A DNA stretch of 64,000 bases from Bog-473 sp036489775 (GTDB lineage Bacteria; Actinomycetota; Acidimicrobiia; Acidimicrobiales; RAAP-2): NCBI GenBank assembly GCA_036489775.1, contig DASXFC010000009.1:124001-188000 (forward strand). Reading direction: 5' to 3'. Below, piece after piece: positions 51,701-62,095 of this stretch. A model generated the notes under the pieces. That model was not told where the DNA came from. It searched no databases and saw only the letters and a program-made list of their open reading frames with translations. Numbering within the stretch: the first letter of the stretch is position 1; every line of letters begins with the position of its first letter. A program made the position numbers and the translations under genes.

Positions 51701-53048
51701 CAACCCGGCGTCCTTGGTCGTCACGGCGGCCCCCCTCACCATCACCGCCTCGAGCGGCACCTTCGTCTATGGCGGCACGGTGCCCGCCATCACGGCCAGC
51801 TACTCGAGCTTCGCCAACAACGACAGTTCGACCTCGCTCACCACACCGCCGACCTGCACAACGCTGGCCACGGCCACTTCGCCGGTTATCGGTAGTCCGT
51901 ATGGCACCAGCTGCAGCGGCGCGGCCGACCCCGACTACACCATCTCCTACGTGGCCGGCTCGCTGATCGAGACGGCGGCCCCGCTCACCATCACCGCCTC
52001 GGGCGGCACCTTCGTCTATGGCGGCACGGTGCCCGCCATCACGGCCAGCTACTCGAGCTTCGCCAACAACGACAGTTCGACCTCGCTCACCACACCGCCG
52101 ACCTGCACAACGCTGGCCACGGCCACTTCGCCGGTCAGTGGCGGTCCCTACGGCACCAGCTGCAGTGGCGCGGTCGACCCCAACTACTCCATCTCGTATG
52201 TGGCCGGCTCGCTGATCGAGACGGAGGCTCCCCTCACCATCACGGCATCGGGCGGCACCTTCGCCTATGGCGGCACGGTGCCTGCCATCACGGCCAGCTA
52301 CTCGAGCTTCGCCAACAGCCAGAACGCCAACGCACTGACCACCCAACCAATCTGCTCGACGCTGGCCACTTCCTCCTCGCCAGTGGCTGACAGTCCCTAT
52401 GGCACCAGCTGCAGCGGCGCGGTCGACTCCAACTACGCCATCTCCTACGTGGCCGGCTCGCTGGTCGAGACCGCGGCGACCCAGGCCACCCAGACCATCA
52501 CCTTCGTCGATCATCCGCCCACCATCGCGACCTACGGCGGGACCTTTACCGTGGCCGCCACGGCGTCGTCGAACCTTCCGGTGACCTTTAAAGCGGCAGC
52601 TTTGTCAGCGTCGGTATGCAGCGTCTCGGGTACGACGGTGACCTTCACCGGACTGGGAACCTGCACCATCGACGCCAACCAAGCCGGAAGCACCACGTAC
52701 TTGGCCGCTCCTCAGGTCACTCAGGGCACCAGCGTCACCAAGGCACCCACCCAGGTGGTGGCCGCACCGGTCTCGCTGCTTGGTTCGCTCCTGGCCCTCA
52801 AGGTCACGTTCTCAGCCACCGTGACGTCGCAGACCACTGGCAAGGGAGTGTCGGGCCAAACGGTCAGCTTTGCCGACGGGAAACTGGTCAGCTGTTCTGC
52901 GACTACCAACACCAGTGGAGCCGCGAGCTGCTCGGTCTCGGCTTTCGCCATACTCGCCCTCCTGCTCTCGCCCTCGTATAGCGCGAGCTATGCCGGTGGA
53001 ACTGACTACGTCGCCTCGAGCGCAACCGGCAAGGTGATGTTGTTCTAG
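48732..53048 (+). CDS. Large secreted surface protein with Gly-rich and Ig/MBG-like repeats
   Basis: 1438 aa from ATG 48732. Signal peptide region FVRICVSATALLGACLVGGI. Residues about 60-330 form a Gly-rich block (GGGGGYYGGGASGAGQLAAG). Then Ser/Thr-rich Ig-like domains of the bacterial Ig3 type (for example DPTYATTTTATSSANPALPG) and putative-Ig domains (TTTYGTAYSGELHTSGGTGA, TTTVGTAYRGQLPVAGGTTP). Residues about 998-1246 are three MBG-type repeats (APLTITASSGTFVYGGTVPA). C-terminus is a further Ig-like domain ending YVASSATGKVMLF, with no LPXTG. Probably a cell-surface adhesin or matrix protein. Downstream of the small gene at 48470. Confidence 0.85.
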   Translation: MRRNQSSFVRICVSATALLGACLVGGITALGQPGTASAGEYSDAGACGTSGSLTSTGPFSGTCTYNDVGTDTFTVPGSALPTTLTLTLYGAGGLFINNDGAYTGSATGYGGEAAGTLVVSAATLTPDVLQVNVGGPADDTLTSGTLSDGFAGTGGFNGGGNSPDGPCAGAGASDVREVGSDGTYSFSDRLFVAGGGGGLFSGPGTANYPPEQGASNGGGTSGADGQSQGDGSSDAGGGGNQQGGGSSGPLTDSAGFGFGGTGAPIIPEVDTQGGCGGGGGYYGGGASGAGQLAAGGGGGGSGYVTPAASDTSLVQGAAQGVNGGTGQVVIAFSTDPTYATTTTATSSANPALPGAAVTFTATVSTSDPSEAIGGGSVDFTDDTTDTILATVPVAPTGGDVATATYTTSSLAVGAELIGIGYSGYVGSSYADSTSGVGIDQVVGELQTQTIDFTSTAPQGAAVDSTYQVTASATSALPVTFSIDSSTASECSLSGSTVSFLSTGPCLIHANQAGNGTYAPAPGVNQLVHVTVTTPSATEVDSIDPSTQVSNGFTTEVGQAFEVQAEIGPKTAPGVDLAAPTGTVSFTDNQTNGQACSNVAITHNNGDTFADCDMTESSADDYDITASYSGDSTYSPSSASVTEFVYASTGTITFTSTNPSPASIGSSYDVTATTNAGALTFSIDPNSTTECSIIGSTVTFLQAGSCFIDAFAAATTDVAAATAVQIVTISAPSLTTTPTSGTTTYGTAYSGELHTSGGTGALFYLQNSGGYYITVGFTGGISAPAGLPIGTYTATGTVEDATNNIQPWSFTLTVTSATLTNTTSGTTTVGTAYRGQLPVAGGTTPPALTYAQSTGSSNITVTSTGAISAPDTLGVGVYTASGTESDQWGYTAAWSFTLTVIGLPNTFTLTESASNTTYGSPISLGESGIAPAATGTITFTSGITTLCTLNLSGISGEATTCQTPVGLAPSIYPLAASFVDSDDTYASGDATNPASLVVTAAPLTITASSGTFVYGGTVPAITASYSSFANNDSSTSLTTPPTCTTLATATSPVIGSPYGTSCSGAADPDYTISYVAGSLIETAAPLTITASGGTFVYGGTVPAITASYSSFANNDSSTSLTTPPTCTTLATATSPVSGGPYGTSCSGAVDPNYSISYVAGSLIETEAPLTITASGGTFAYGGTVPAITASYSSFANSQNANALTTQPICSTLATSSSPVADSPYGTSCSGAVDSNYAISYVAGSLVETAATQATQTITFVDHPPTIATYGGTFTVAATASSNLPVTFKAAALSASVCSVSGTTVTFTGLGTCTIDANQAGSTTYLAAPQVTQGTSVTKAPTQVVAAPVSLLGSLLALKVTFSATVTSQTTGKGVSGQTVSFADGKLVSCSATTNTSGAASCSVSAFAILALLLSPSYSASYAGGTDYVASSATGKVMLF
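51723..52469 (+). repeat. Three tandem 249-bp MBG-type repeats
   Basis: Units at 51723-51971, 51972-52220 and 52221-52469. Each encodes 83 residues with APLTITAS...YGGTVPAITASYSSFAN. Units 1 and 2 are nearly identical over about 160 bp, while unit 3 differs more, so the duplication of the first two is recent or they are kept alike by gene conversion. Confidence 0.93.
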
Positions 53049-53106
53049 CTGGGCGCGGAGTCCAGGTCGGTCGCTGCGGCGCCGGTCGCTCGGCCAGCAA
53101 TTGAAA

Positions 53107-53150
53107 AGTGGGCTTCCTCACGGGCGCCAAAACGCGTGAAGAAGCCCACT
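53107..53150 (-). terminator. Candidate intrinsic terminator after tRNA-Ala
   Basis: Arms AGTGGGCTTC (53107-53116) and GAAGCCCACT (53141-53150) match perfectly with a 24-nt inner part. Read on the minus strand the hairpin is followed by TTTTC, fitting termination after the tRNA. The same stem may also close the surface-protein transcript. Confidence 0.65.
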
Positions 53151-53166
53151 CGCACGACCATCTGAG

Positions 53167-53240
53167 TGGAGGCGAAGGGACTTGAACCCTCGAACCTCCT
53201 GACTGCCAGTCAGGCGCTCTACCAGCTGAGCTACGCCCCC
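53167..53240 (-). tRNA. tRNA-Ala(GGC)
   Basis: 74 nt. Acceptor GGGGGCG with CGCCTCC (one G-U pair); D arm GCTC-AGCTGGTA-GAGC; anticodon stem CCTGA/TCAGG with loop CTGGCAG, anticodon GGC; T arm GAGGG-TTCAAGT-CCCTT; discriminator A. The 3' CCA is not encoded (the gene is followed by CTC). Reads Ala codon GCC. Confidence 0.95.
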
Positions 53241-53382
53241 AGAGGCGGAGCGAAGGTTAGCAGCCGGGACACCGGCCTCCCGCCAATGGAACCAGCCGAT
53301 CGGTACTTTGCCGATGCCCGAAGCGGCCGCGAATCCCCATTCCACAGGCCGAATCCGTCCGAGTAACGACGAAGCCTCGCCT

Positions 53383-53388
53383 ACCCTG
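53383..53388 (+). promoter_or_regulatory. Candidate -10 box, leuS
   Basis: TACCCT, ending 5 nt before ATG 53394. Apparently leaderless. The 150 bp between the tRNA and leuS show no other clear element. Confidence 0.4.
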
Positions 53389-53393
53389 TTGGC

Positions 53394-55880
<2,487 letters not shown>

Positions 55881-55889
55881 CCAAGTTCG

Positions 55890-56900
55890 TTAGGCGGCGT
55901 GGAACTCCGCCACGATGGCCTGCCACTTCTCGGGGTCGAGCTTGTAGGGGGCGTAGAAGCTGAAGCGGTCAACCGCACCGTCGAAGCGGCGCAGGACCTC
56001 GGCGGCCACCTGGTCCAGCGGCTTCACCACGGCGAAGGCCTCGAGGATCTCATCGGTGATGCACTCACCCATCTTCACCCACTCGCCCCGCTTGGACAGC
56101 GTGTTGAGTTCGGGCTGCAGGTCACCCCAGCCGTGTAGGTCGAGCACGGGCTTGTAGGCCGGGGTCGAGCCGTAGAAGGCGATCTGCTGGCGCACCGCCT
56201 GGTTGGCCGCTTCCACCTCTTTATCCGTCTCGCCGGTCACGATGAATCCTGGATACGACACGGTCAGGTCGGCCCGCGTCTTGCCCGACTTCGCCGCGCC
56301 GCGCAGCAGGGCCGGCAGGCTGACCTCGCGCAGGTAGCGCTCGGTGGAGAAGCCGTGCACCAGCATGCCGTCGCCCGCTTCGCCCGCCACCTCGGTCATG
56401 AGCTCGCCCACCGCGGCCAGCAGGATCTTGGGGTTGCCGTAGGGATTTGGTCCCGGGTTGAAGAAAGGCGTCATGAGGGTGTGCGTGTAGAACTCGCCTC
56501 GGAAGGCCAGCGGCTCGTTGGTGGCCCAGGTGTGCCAGATGGCCCGGATGGCCTCGATCAGTTCCTTCATGCGCGGCGCCGGGTGCGACCACGGCATGGA
56601 GAAGCGCTTGGTGATGTGCGGCTTGATCTGGCTGCCCATGCCCAGGATGAAGCGACCCTTGGACAGCTGCTGGAGGTCGTTGGCCAGCACGGCGATGTTC
56701 ATCGGGTTGCGGGCGAAGGCCACCGCGATCCCGGTGCCCAACTCGAGCGTCTCGGTGACCTCGGCCGCCAGCGCCAACGGCAGGAAGGCGTCATGCGAGG
56801 TCTCGGCTGACCAAACCCCGTCGTAGCCGGCTGCTTCGGCCTTCTTGGCTTGCGCCCCGATCCCGTCGGGGTCGAATCCGATGCCACCGTCGATCTTCAC
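55890..56900 (-). CDS. F420-dependent luciferase-like (LLM) oxidoreductase
   Basis: 336 aa from GTG 56900. MKIDGGIGFDPDGIGAQAKK, GYDGVWSAETSHDAFLPLAL, LGTGIAVAFARNPMNIAVLA and LSKGRFILGMGSQIKPHITK are typical of the actinobacterial LLM family TIGR03617. Uses F420 or a related flavin on an unknown substrate. Follows the PAC2 gene by 13 nt on the same strand, so probably in an operon of phosphotransferase, PAC2 and LLM. A second LLM enzyme is at 21545. Confidence 0.9.
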   Translation of the reverse strand: MKIDGGIGFDPDGIGAQAKKAEAAGYDGVWSAETSHDAFLPLALAAEVTETLELGTGIAVAFARNPMNIAVLANDLQQLSKGRFILGMGSQIKPHITKRFSMPWSHPAPRMKELIEAIRAIWHTWATNEPLAFRGEFYTHTLMTPFFNPGPNPYGNPKILLAAVGELMTEVAGEAGDGMLVHGFSTERYLREVSLPALLRGAAKSGKTRADLTVSYPGFIVTGETDKEVEAANQAVRQQIAFYGSTPAYKPVLDLHGWGDLQPELNTLSKRGEWVKMGECITDEILEAFAVVKPLDQVAAEVLRRFDGAVDRFSFYAPYKLDPEKWQAIVAEFHAA

Positions 56901-56913
56901 TGCCGCTCCCTCG

Positions 56914-57786
56914 CTATTGGTCTTCGCCGCGCAGGAACTTCTCCAGCTCGGCTGCGATCTCGTCGCCGGTGGGCACTTCTTCCACGCCCATGGCGTTGCC
57001 CTCCGACTGGTCCAGGCTCTCCTCGAGTTTGCGCACCATGGCCTGGTGCTCGGCGTTGTCGGCGATCAGCTGGTCGACCTGGCGCCGCGAGCTGTCGGCG
57101 GCATGTCGCAAGGCGGAGGAGTCGACGGTCAGCCCGGCCACGGCGGCCAGGCCGTCGAGCAGCGCCGCGCTGGCGTCGGGGAAGGGCATGGCCGCCACGT
57201 AGTGGGGGACCCGGGCCCACAGCGACACCGCCGGGATTCCGACCGCGCCGAAGGCCATCTCCAAGGCCGAGAGCACGCCGGCCGGGACCTCGAGCTCACC
57301 CTGGACGACGCCGACCCGCTCGATCAGGCTGGCCGAGGCGGCCGGCGCGGTGGCGGCCAAGCGCACCGGTCGGGTGTGCGGGGTCGGAGCCGGGAAGGCG
57401 CCCAGGCCCACCACCATGCGTACCCGCCAGGAGCGGGCCAACCCGACCACGGCGTCGGTGAAGTCACCCCAGCGGAAGTCCGGCTCGGGCCCCACCAGGT
57501 AGAGGACGTCGTGTCCGTCGTCGTCGGTGCCATGGCGCACCGTGGTGCGTGGCCAGGTCAGCTCGGTGGTCACGCCGTTGACGATGTGGGCCACCGGGCG
57601 CCGGGCCCGCTGGTCCAAGAAGTGCTCGCCGTTGAAGGTGATCACCGGTTCGCTGGCGTGCTGCCCCAGCAGGGCGGCCACCGCGGTGGCCGCGCCGAGC
57701 CCGGCGTCCACCCATCCCTCCAGCGCGACCACCAGCACGGGCCGGTCCAGCACCGGCTCGCTGTCGATGCTGAAGATCTCCGTCAC
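56914..57786 (-). CDS. PAC2-family protein (proteasome-assembly-like)
   Basis: 290 aa from GTG 57786, overlapping the upstream stop by 4 nt (GTGA). RPVLVVALEGWVDAGLGAAT, FNGEHFLDQRARRPVAHIVN, LYLVGPEPDFRWGDFTDAVV and VVGLGAFPAPTPHTRPVRLA fit the PAC2 family of actinobacteria, related to archaeal and eukaryotic proteasome-assembly chaperones. The C-terminal QVDQLIADNAEHQAMVRKLE is coiled-coil-like. Role in the actinobacterial proteasome is unproven. Confidence 0.85.
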   Translation of the reverse strand: MTEIFSIDSEPVLDRPVLVVALEGWVDAGLGAATAVAALLGQHASEPVITFNGEHFLDQRARRPVAHIVNGVTTELTWPRTTVRHGTDDDGHDVLYLVGPEPDFRWGDFTDAVVGLARSWRVRMVVGLGAFPAPTPHTRPVRLAATAPAASASLIERVGVVQGELEVPAGVLSALEMAFGAVGIPAVSLWARVPHYVAAMPFPDASAALLDGLAAVAGLTVDSSALRHAADSSRRQVDQLIADNAEHQAMVRKLEESLDQSEGNAMGVEEVPTGDEIAAELEKFLRGEDQ

Positions 57787-58829
57787 CGAACTCCCGCCAG
57801 CGATTCGGCCGCCATCTCGGCCAGGCGGGCCACCATGGCCGGGAAGCCCTCGACGCTCCCGGTGTCCCCGGCGCCGGCGCCCGCCGCGTAGCGGGCGAAC
57901 ACGCCTTGGAGGATGCACGCCAACTTCCAGTATCCGAAGGCCACGTAGTACCCGATGCCCGAGATGTCCAGATCGGACACCGAGCCGTAGTGCTCGAGCA
58001 CCTGGGCCCGGGTCGAGAAGCCCGGGGCCGTCGTGGCCGATCCCCCCAGCACGGCCATCGAATCGGTCGGGTCGGCCCAATAGACCATCAAGAGGCCGAG
58101 GTCGGCCAGGGGGTCACCCAGGGTGCAAATCTCCCAGTCCAGAATGGCCCTGACCGCTCCGGCGTCGTCGAGCACCACGTTGTCCATGCGGTAGTCGCCG
58201 TGCACGACCGAGGTGCGTTGCTGGACCGGGATCCGGGCGCCCAGGTCGGCCCCCACCCGCTGCACCAGGTCGCCCTGATCGAAGCCCTCGACCTGCATCT
58301 GGTCGAACTGGCCCTGCCAGCGCTTGATCTGCCGCTCGATATAGCCGTCGTGCCGTCCCAGGTCTTCGAGCCCTACCTCGGCCAGGTTGACCGAATGCAG
58401 CGCGTTGAGGGTTTCGGCCATCTGGTCGCCCACCCGCCGCCGCGTCGACTCGTCGAAGGCTTGCTCGGCTTCGGGCGCGGTGCGCAGGATGTGGCCCTCG
58501 ACGAACTCCATGACGTAGAAGGGTCGCTCGTTCACGGACTCGTCGGTGCAGAGCCCGACGGTCGTCGGCACCGGGATCCCGGCCGGGCGCAGCTGGGTCA
58601 TCAAGCGGTGCTCGCGCACCATGTCGTGGGCCGAGGGGAGCACGTGGTGCAGGGGAGGCCGGCGCATGGCCCAGGCCGCGCCGGCCGCGTCCTCCACCCG
58701 GAAGGTAAGGTTGGAGCGCCCCCCGGCAATGAGAGTGAAGGTGAGCGGTGCCGTCACCCCCGGCACGTGCGCTTCGAACCAGCTGGTGACCTGCTCGACG
58801 TTGATCCCTGGGGGCCCCTCCGCAGACAT
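57783..58829 (-). CDS. Aminoglycoside-phosphotransferase-like kinase (ACAD10/11-kinase type)
   Basis: 348 aa. IAGGRSNLTFRVEDAAGAAW (nucleotide loop), YVMEFVEGHILRTAPEAEQA, SVVHGDYRMDNVVLDDAG (catalytic HGDYRMDN) and AILDWEICTLGDPLADLGLL (metal-binding Asp) identify an APH-type phosphotransferase. In eukaryotes this subgroup is fused to ACAD10/11 and phosphorylates 4-hydroxy acyl-CoA. Stop overlaps the PAC2 start. Substrate unknown. Confidence 0.88.
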   Translation of the reverse strand: MSAEGPPGINVEQVTSWFEAHVPGVTAPLTFTLIAGGRSNLTFRVEDAAGAAWAMRRPPLHHVLPSAHDMVREHRLMTQLRPAGIPVPTTVGLCTDESVNERPFYVMEFVEGHILRTAPEAEQAFDESTRRRVGDQMAETLNALHSVNLAEVGLEDLGRHDGYIERQIKRWQGQFDQMQVEGFDQGDLVQRVGADLGARIPVQQRTSVVHGDYRMDNVVLDDAGAVRAILDWEICTLGDPLADLGLLMVYWADPTDSMAVLGGSATTAPGFSTRAQVLEHYGSVSDLDISGIGYYVAFGYWKLACILQGVFARYAAGAGAGDTGSVEGFPAMVARLAEMAAESLAGVR

Positions 58830-58860
58830 GGCCCACGACGCTAATCCACCCCGCGGCCAC

Positions 58861-58866
58861 TACTCT
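58861..58866 (+). promoter_or_regulatory. Candidate -10 box, leaderless thioredoxin-like gene
   Basis: TACTCT ends 7 nt before ATG 58874. No Shine-Dalgarno. Confidence 0.4.
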
Positions 58867-58873
58867 CGAACGC

Positions 58874-59587
58874 ATGGACGTCACCGATGCCTCCTTCCAG
58901 ACCGACGTGCTCGACCGGAGCAACACCGTGCCGGTGGTCGTCGACCTGTGGGCGGATTGGTGTGGTCCGTGCAAGACGCTCGGCCCCATCCTCGAGAAGG
59001 TGATCGGCGCCACCGACGGCGCCGTTGAGCTGGCCAAAGTCAACGTGGACGACAACCCACGCATCGCCCAGACCTTCGGGGTCCAGTCCATCCCGGCCGT
59101 GTTCGCCATCGACAAGGGCAACGTGGTCGACCGCTTCATCGGCGCCCTGCCCGAAGGCCAGGTGATGGCCTTCGTGGCCAAACTGGCTCCGACGCCCAGC
59201 GAGGCCGACACCCTGGCTGCGGCCGGTGACGAGCCCTCCCTGCGGCAGGCGCTCGAGCTCGATCCGGGCCACGTGGCCGCCACCGAAGCCCTGGCCCGCC
59301 TCCTCATCGATCGCAACGAACCGGCCGAGGCGCTGAGCCTGCTCGGGCGCATTGTCGAGACCTCGGCCAGCCGGGCCCTGGCCGCCGAGGCCCGCCTGCT
59401 CGAGAGCGGGGTCGACGTGAGCCACCCGGACAACGGTGACGTCGAAACCATTCTCAACGGGCTGCTCGAACGGGTGCGTGACGACGACGGCGCCCGCCAG
59501 GAGTTCGTCGACCTGCTCGAGACCCTCGGCCCCGAGGATCCCCGCACCAACCAGTTCCGTCGCGCCCTGGCTGCCCGCCTCTACTGA
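58874..59587 (+). CDS. CnoX-like thioredoxin with TPR-like C-terminus
   Basis: 237 aa. Thioredoxin domain (1-110) with VVDLWADWCGPCKTLGPILE (Cys30, Cys33), VNVDDNPRIAQTFGVQSIPA (cis-Pro). A helical C-terminal half starts about residue 115 (LRQALELDPGHVAATEALAR) and is of the CnoX/YbbN type. CnoX chaperedoxins hold and reduce stressed proteins. The stop overlaps the folP2-like gene start (TGATG). Confidence 0.9.
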   Translation: MDVTDASFQTDVLDRSNTVPVVVDLWADWCGPCKTLGPILEKVIGATDGAVELAKVNVDDNPRIAQTFGVQSIPAVFAIDKGNVVDRFIGALPEGQVMAFVAKLAPTPSEADTLAAAGDEPSLRQALELDPGHVAATEALARLLIDRNEPAEALSLLGRIVETSASRALAAEARLLESGVDVSHPDNGDVETILNGLLERVRDDDGARQEFVDLLETLGPEDPRTNQFRRALAARLY

Positions 59588-60480
59588 TGGCCGCCCGCCC
59601 GGTGGCCGCACCGGTGGCGGCGGCACCCACCGGCTCCCCGCAACCCGGCCGGCTGCTCGAGCTGCGCGGCCAGCGTTACGACCTGACGCAGCGGGCCCTG
59701 GTCATGGGCATCTTGAACCGCACCCCGGACTCGTTCTACGACAAGGGCGCCACCTACCAACTCGACGCCCTCTATGGCCGGGCCGAGCAGCTGGTCACTG
59801 ACGGCGCCGACCTCCTCGATCTCGGGGGCGTCAAAGCCGGACCCGGACCCGAGGTGACCGAGGCCGAGGAGCTCGACCGGGTGGTGCCGGTGGTGTCGGA
59901 ACTGGTGCGGCGTTTCGACGTCCCCATCTCCATCGACACCTGGCGGGCCTCGGTGGCCCGGGCCTGCTTCGCCGAGGGGGCCTGCATCGGCAACGACATC
60001 AGCGGTCTGGCCGATCCGGACTACTGCCCGGCGGCGGCCGAGTACGGCGCCGCCGTGGTGGCCACCCACATCCGCCTGGCCCCCCGGGTGGCCGACCCCG
60101 ATCCGCACTACGGCGACGTGGTCGGCGACGTGGCCGACTTCTTGGTGGCCCGGGCCGAGCGTGCCCTGGCCGCCGGCATCCCGGCCGAGCGCATCGTGCT
60201 CGACGCCGGCCTCGACCTGGGCAAGACGGCGGAGCAGTCGCTGACCCTGCTGCGCGCCTCGGACACCCTGGCCGCCCTGGGTTACCCGCTGCTCCTGTCG
60301 GCCTCCAACAAGACCTTCCTCGGCGTCATCCTCGGCCTCGAGCTGACCGAGCGGCGGGAAGCCTCACTGGCCGCCGCCGCCATCGGCACCTCGCTCGGCT
60401 GCCGCATCCTGCGCGTGCACGACGTGCTGGGCACCGCCCGGGTGCGCGACACGCTGGCGGCCATCGGCCAGGCCGAATGA
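59587..60480 (+). CDS. folP2: FolP2-like dihydropteroate synthase homologue
   Basis: 297 aa. TIM-barrel DHPS family. VMGILNRTPDSFYDKGATYQ, LLDLGGVKAGPGPEVTEAEE (instead of the usual GGESTRPG), ISIDTWRASVARACFAEGAC, and LLSASNKTFLGVILGLELTE (instead of SRKSF) agree with FolP2 of mycobacteria, which lacks demonstrated DHPS activity. The changed pterin- and pABA-binding loops suggest another activity. The N-terminal 25 residues (PVAAPVAAAPTG) are low complexity. Co-translated with CnoX and holA. Confidence 0.85.
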   Translation: MAARPVAAPVAAAPTGSPQPGRLLELRGQRYDLTQRALVMGILNRTPDSFYDKGATYQLDALYGRAEQLVTDGADLLDLGGVKAGPGPEVTEAEELDRVVPVVSELVRRFDVPISIDTWRASVARACFAEGACIGNDISGLADPDYCPAAAEYGAAVVATHIRLAPRVADPDPHYGDVVGDVADFLVARAERALAAGIPAERIVLDAGLDLGKTAEQSLTLLRASDTLAALGYPLLLSASNKTFLGVILGLELTERREASLAAAAIGTSLGCRILRVHDVLGTARVRDTLAAIGQAE

Positions 60481-61499
60481 ACCCTCCGGGCGCCCAGCCG
60501 GCGTCGGCCCAGCCGGCGGGCTCCTATCTGGTCAAGGGTGACGACGGCGCCCTGGTGGCCCAGGCCGTGCGCACCTTGCTGGCCGATCTGGTCGGCGACC
60601 GGGACCAGGCTCTGGTGGTCGAGGAGTCGGGGGGCGCCGTGGGCGACGACCTCAACGTGGGTGCGGTGGTCGACGCCTGTCTCACCCCGCCCTTCCTGAT
60701 CGACCGCCGGGTGGTGGTCGTGCGCGACGCCGGGCGCTTGTTGACGGCCGACGCGCCCCGGCTGATCGAGGTGATCGGCGATCCGCTGCCCACGACCATC
60801 CTGATCTTGGTGGCCGGCGGTGGCACCATCCCGGCCGCCGTGGTCAAGGCGGTGCAGTCGTCCGGCCAGGTGGTCGACGTGTCCACCGGGCGTCCGGCCG
60901 ACCGCAAGCAGTGGCTGTCCGAGCACGTCCGCCATGCGCCGGTCAAGCTCAACGCCCAGGCCCTGACCCTGCTCGGGCAGCACGTCGGTGAAGACCTGGG
61001 CCGGGTCGAGGGTCTGCTCGGCGCGCTGGCCGCGGCCTACGGCGAGCATGCCCTGATCACCGCCGACGACCTCGAGCCCTACCTCGGTGAAGCCGGCAAC
61101 GTGCCCCGCTACGAGCTCACCGACGCCATCGACCGGGGTGAGGTGGCTGTCGCCCTCAAGGTGTTGCACCGCATGGTGGAGGCCGGGGGGTTGGCCGGAC
61201 TGCAGGTGGTGGCCACCCTGCACAGCCACTTCGCCAACATGCTGTCGCTCGACGGCAGCACGATCAGCAGTGAGCGCGACGCGGCCCAGCTTCTCGGCAT
61301 CTCGGCCTACCCGGCCAAGAAGGCACTGGAACAGTCACGCCGTCTGGGCAGCGCCCGCATCGCCCAGGCCATCACCTGGTTGGCCCGGGCTGATCTCGAC
61401 CTCAAGGGCGAGAGCGGTCTGCCGCCTGAGCTGGTGGTCGAGATTCTGGTGGCGCGTCTGGCCCGGCAGACCCGGCCCAGGGCAGGCTCCCGGCGCTGA
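60477..61499 (+). CDS. holA: DNA polymerase III subunit delta
   Basis: 340 aa from ATG 60477, overlapping the folP2 stop (ATGA). SYLVKGDDGALVAQAVRTLL begins the AAA-like fold, without a Walker A as is usual in delta; TPPFLIDRRVVVVRDAGRLL, ILILVAGGGTIPAAVVKAVQ, GEDLGRVEGLLGALAAAYGE and LKVLHRMVEAGGLAGLQVVA match HolA. It is part of the clamp-loader complex. Confidence 0.93.
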   Translation: MNPPGAQPASAQPAGSYLVKGDDGALVAQAVRTLLADLVGDRDQALVVEESGGAVGDDLNVGAVVDACLTPPFLIDRRVVVVRDAGRLLTADAPRLIEVIGDPLPTTILILVAGGGTIPAAVVKAVQSSGQVVDVSTGRPADRKQWLSEHVRHAPVKLNAQALTLLGQHVGEDLGRVEGLLGALAAAYGEHALITADDLEPYLGEAGNVPRYELTDAIDRGEVAVALKVLHRMVEAGGLAGLQVVATLHSHFANMLSLDGSTISSERDAAQLLGISAYPAKKALEQSRRLGSARIAQAITWLARADLDLKGESGLPPELVVEILVARLARQTRPRAGSRR

Positions 61500-61542
61500 C
61501 CGCTCCGGAGCCCTCGACACAGGGAGGTGCTGGACTGGCTTC

Positions 61543-62064
61543 ATGGACGAAACCCCCGAGGAGATGGCCGAGCTGCAGGCGGTACTCGACCGCAGCATGG
61601 AGAGTGCCGGCCCGCACCTGCGCGACATCATCGATCCCGATCGCCGTCTCGATGCCACCGCGGTCTGCCACCTCTTACACGGGATGCGACTACTGGTGCT
61701 CGGCACGGCGACTGCCGACGGCCGGCCCTTGCTCGGACCGGTCGACGGCTAGTTCATCGGTGGCTGCTTCTGGTTCAGCTCGGGCCGTGACTCGGTGCGC
61801 ATGCGCCACCTGGCCGCCCGGTCCGCGGTCAGCCTGACCTATCTGCCGGGGGAGGAGACTTCCGTCACGGTGCACGGCCGGGCCGAGCTCTTCGACGTGA
61901 ACGACCCGGCGCGTCCCGAACTGCGCCAGGCCATGCTCGACCATTACCTGCCCGTGCAGGGCCCGTCATTTGGGGAGTGGCTGGACCGGATCGACCCAGT
62001 CGGGGCGCGGGTCATTCCCGACAAGATGTTCACGTTCCACCTGGCCGGCGACACCGGCACCTGA
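61543..62064 (+). pseudogene. Pyridoxamine 5'-phosphate oxidase-like pseudogene (single amber stop)
   Basis: One reading frame from ATG 61543 to TGA 62064, interrupted only by TAG at 61752-61754 region (61750-61752, codon 70). Upstream: MRLLVLGTATADGRPLLGPV; downstream: FIGGCFWFSSGRDSVRMRHL, which normally follow without a break in split-barrel PNPOx proteins. A Trp codon TGG changed to TAG would explain it. No frameshift is seen, so the gene is recently inactive, a sequencing error, or read through. Confidence 0.8.
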
Positions 62065-62095
62065 GAGCCGGGCCGCAGGGCGGCCGGCGGCCGGG

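Noticed and set aside
61750..61752. TAG in PNPOx-like gene read as pyrrolysine or other recoding
   Set aside because: No recoding gene or signal is visible in the window; a point mutation or sequence error is simpler.
62071..62085. GGCCGC-AGG-GCGGCC hairpin as terminator between the pseudogene and rpsT
   Set aside because: Stem is only 6 bp and has no T-run on either strand; not listed as a terminator.
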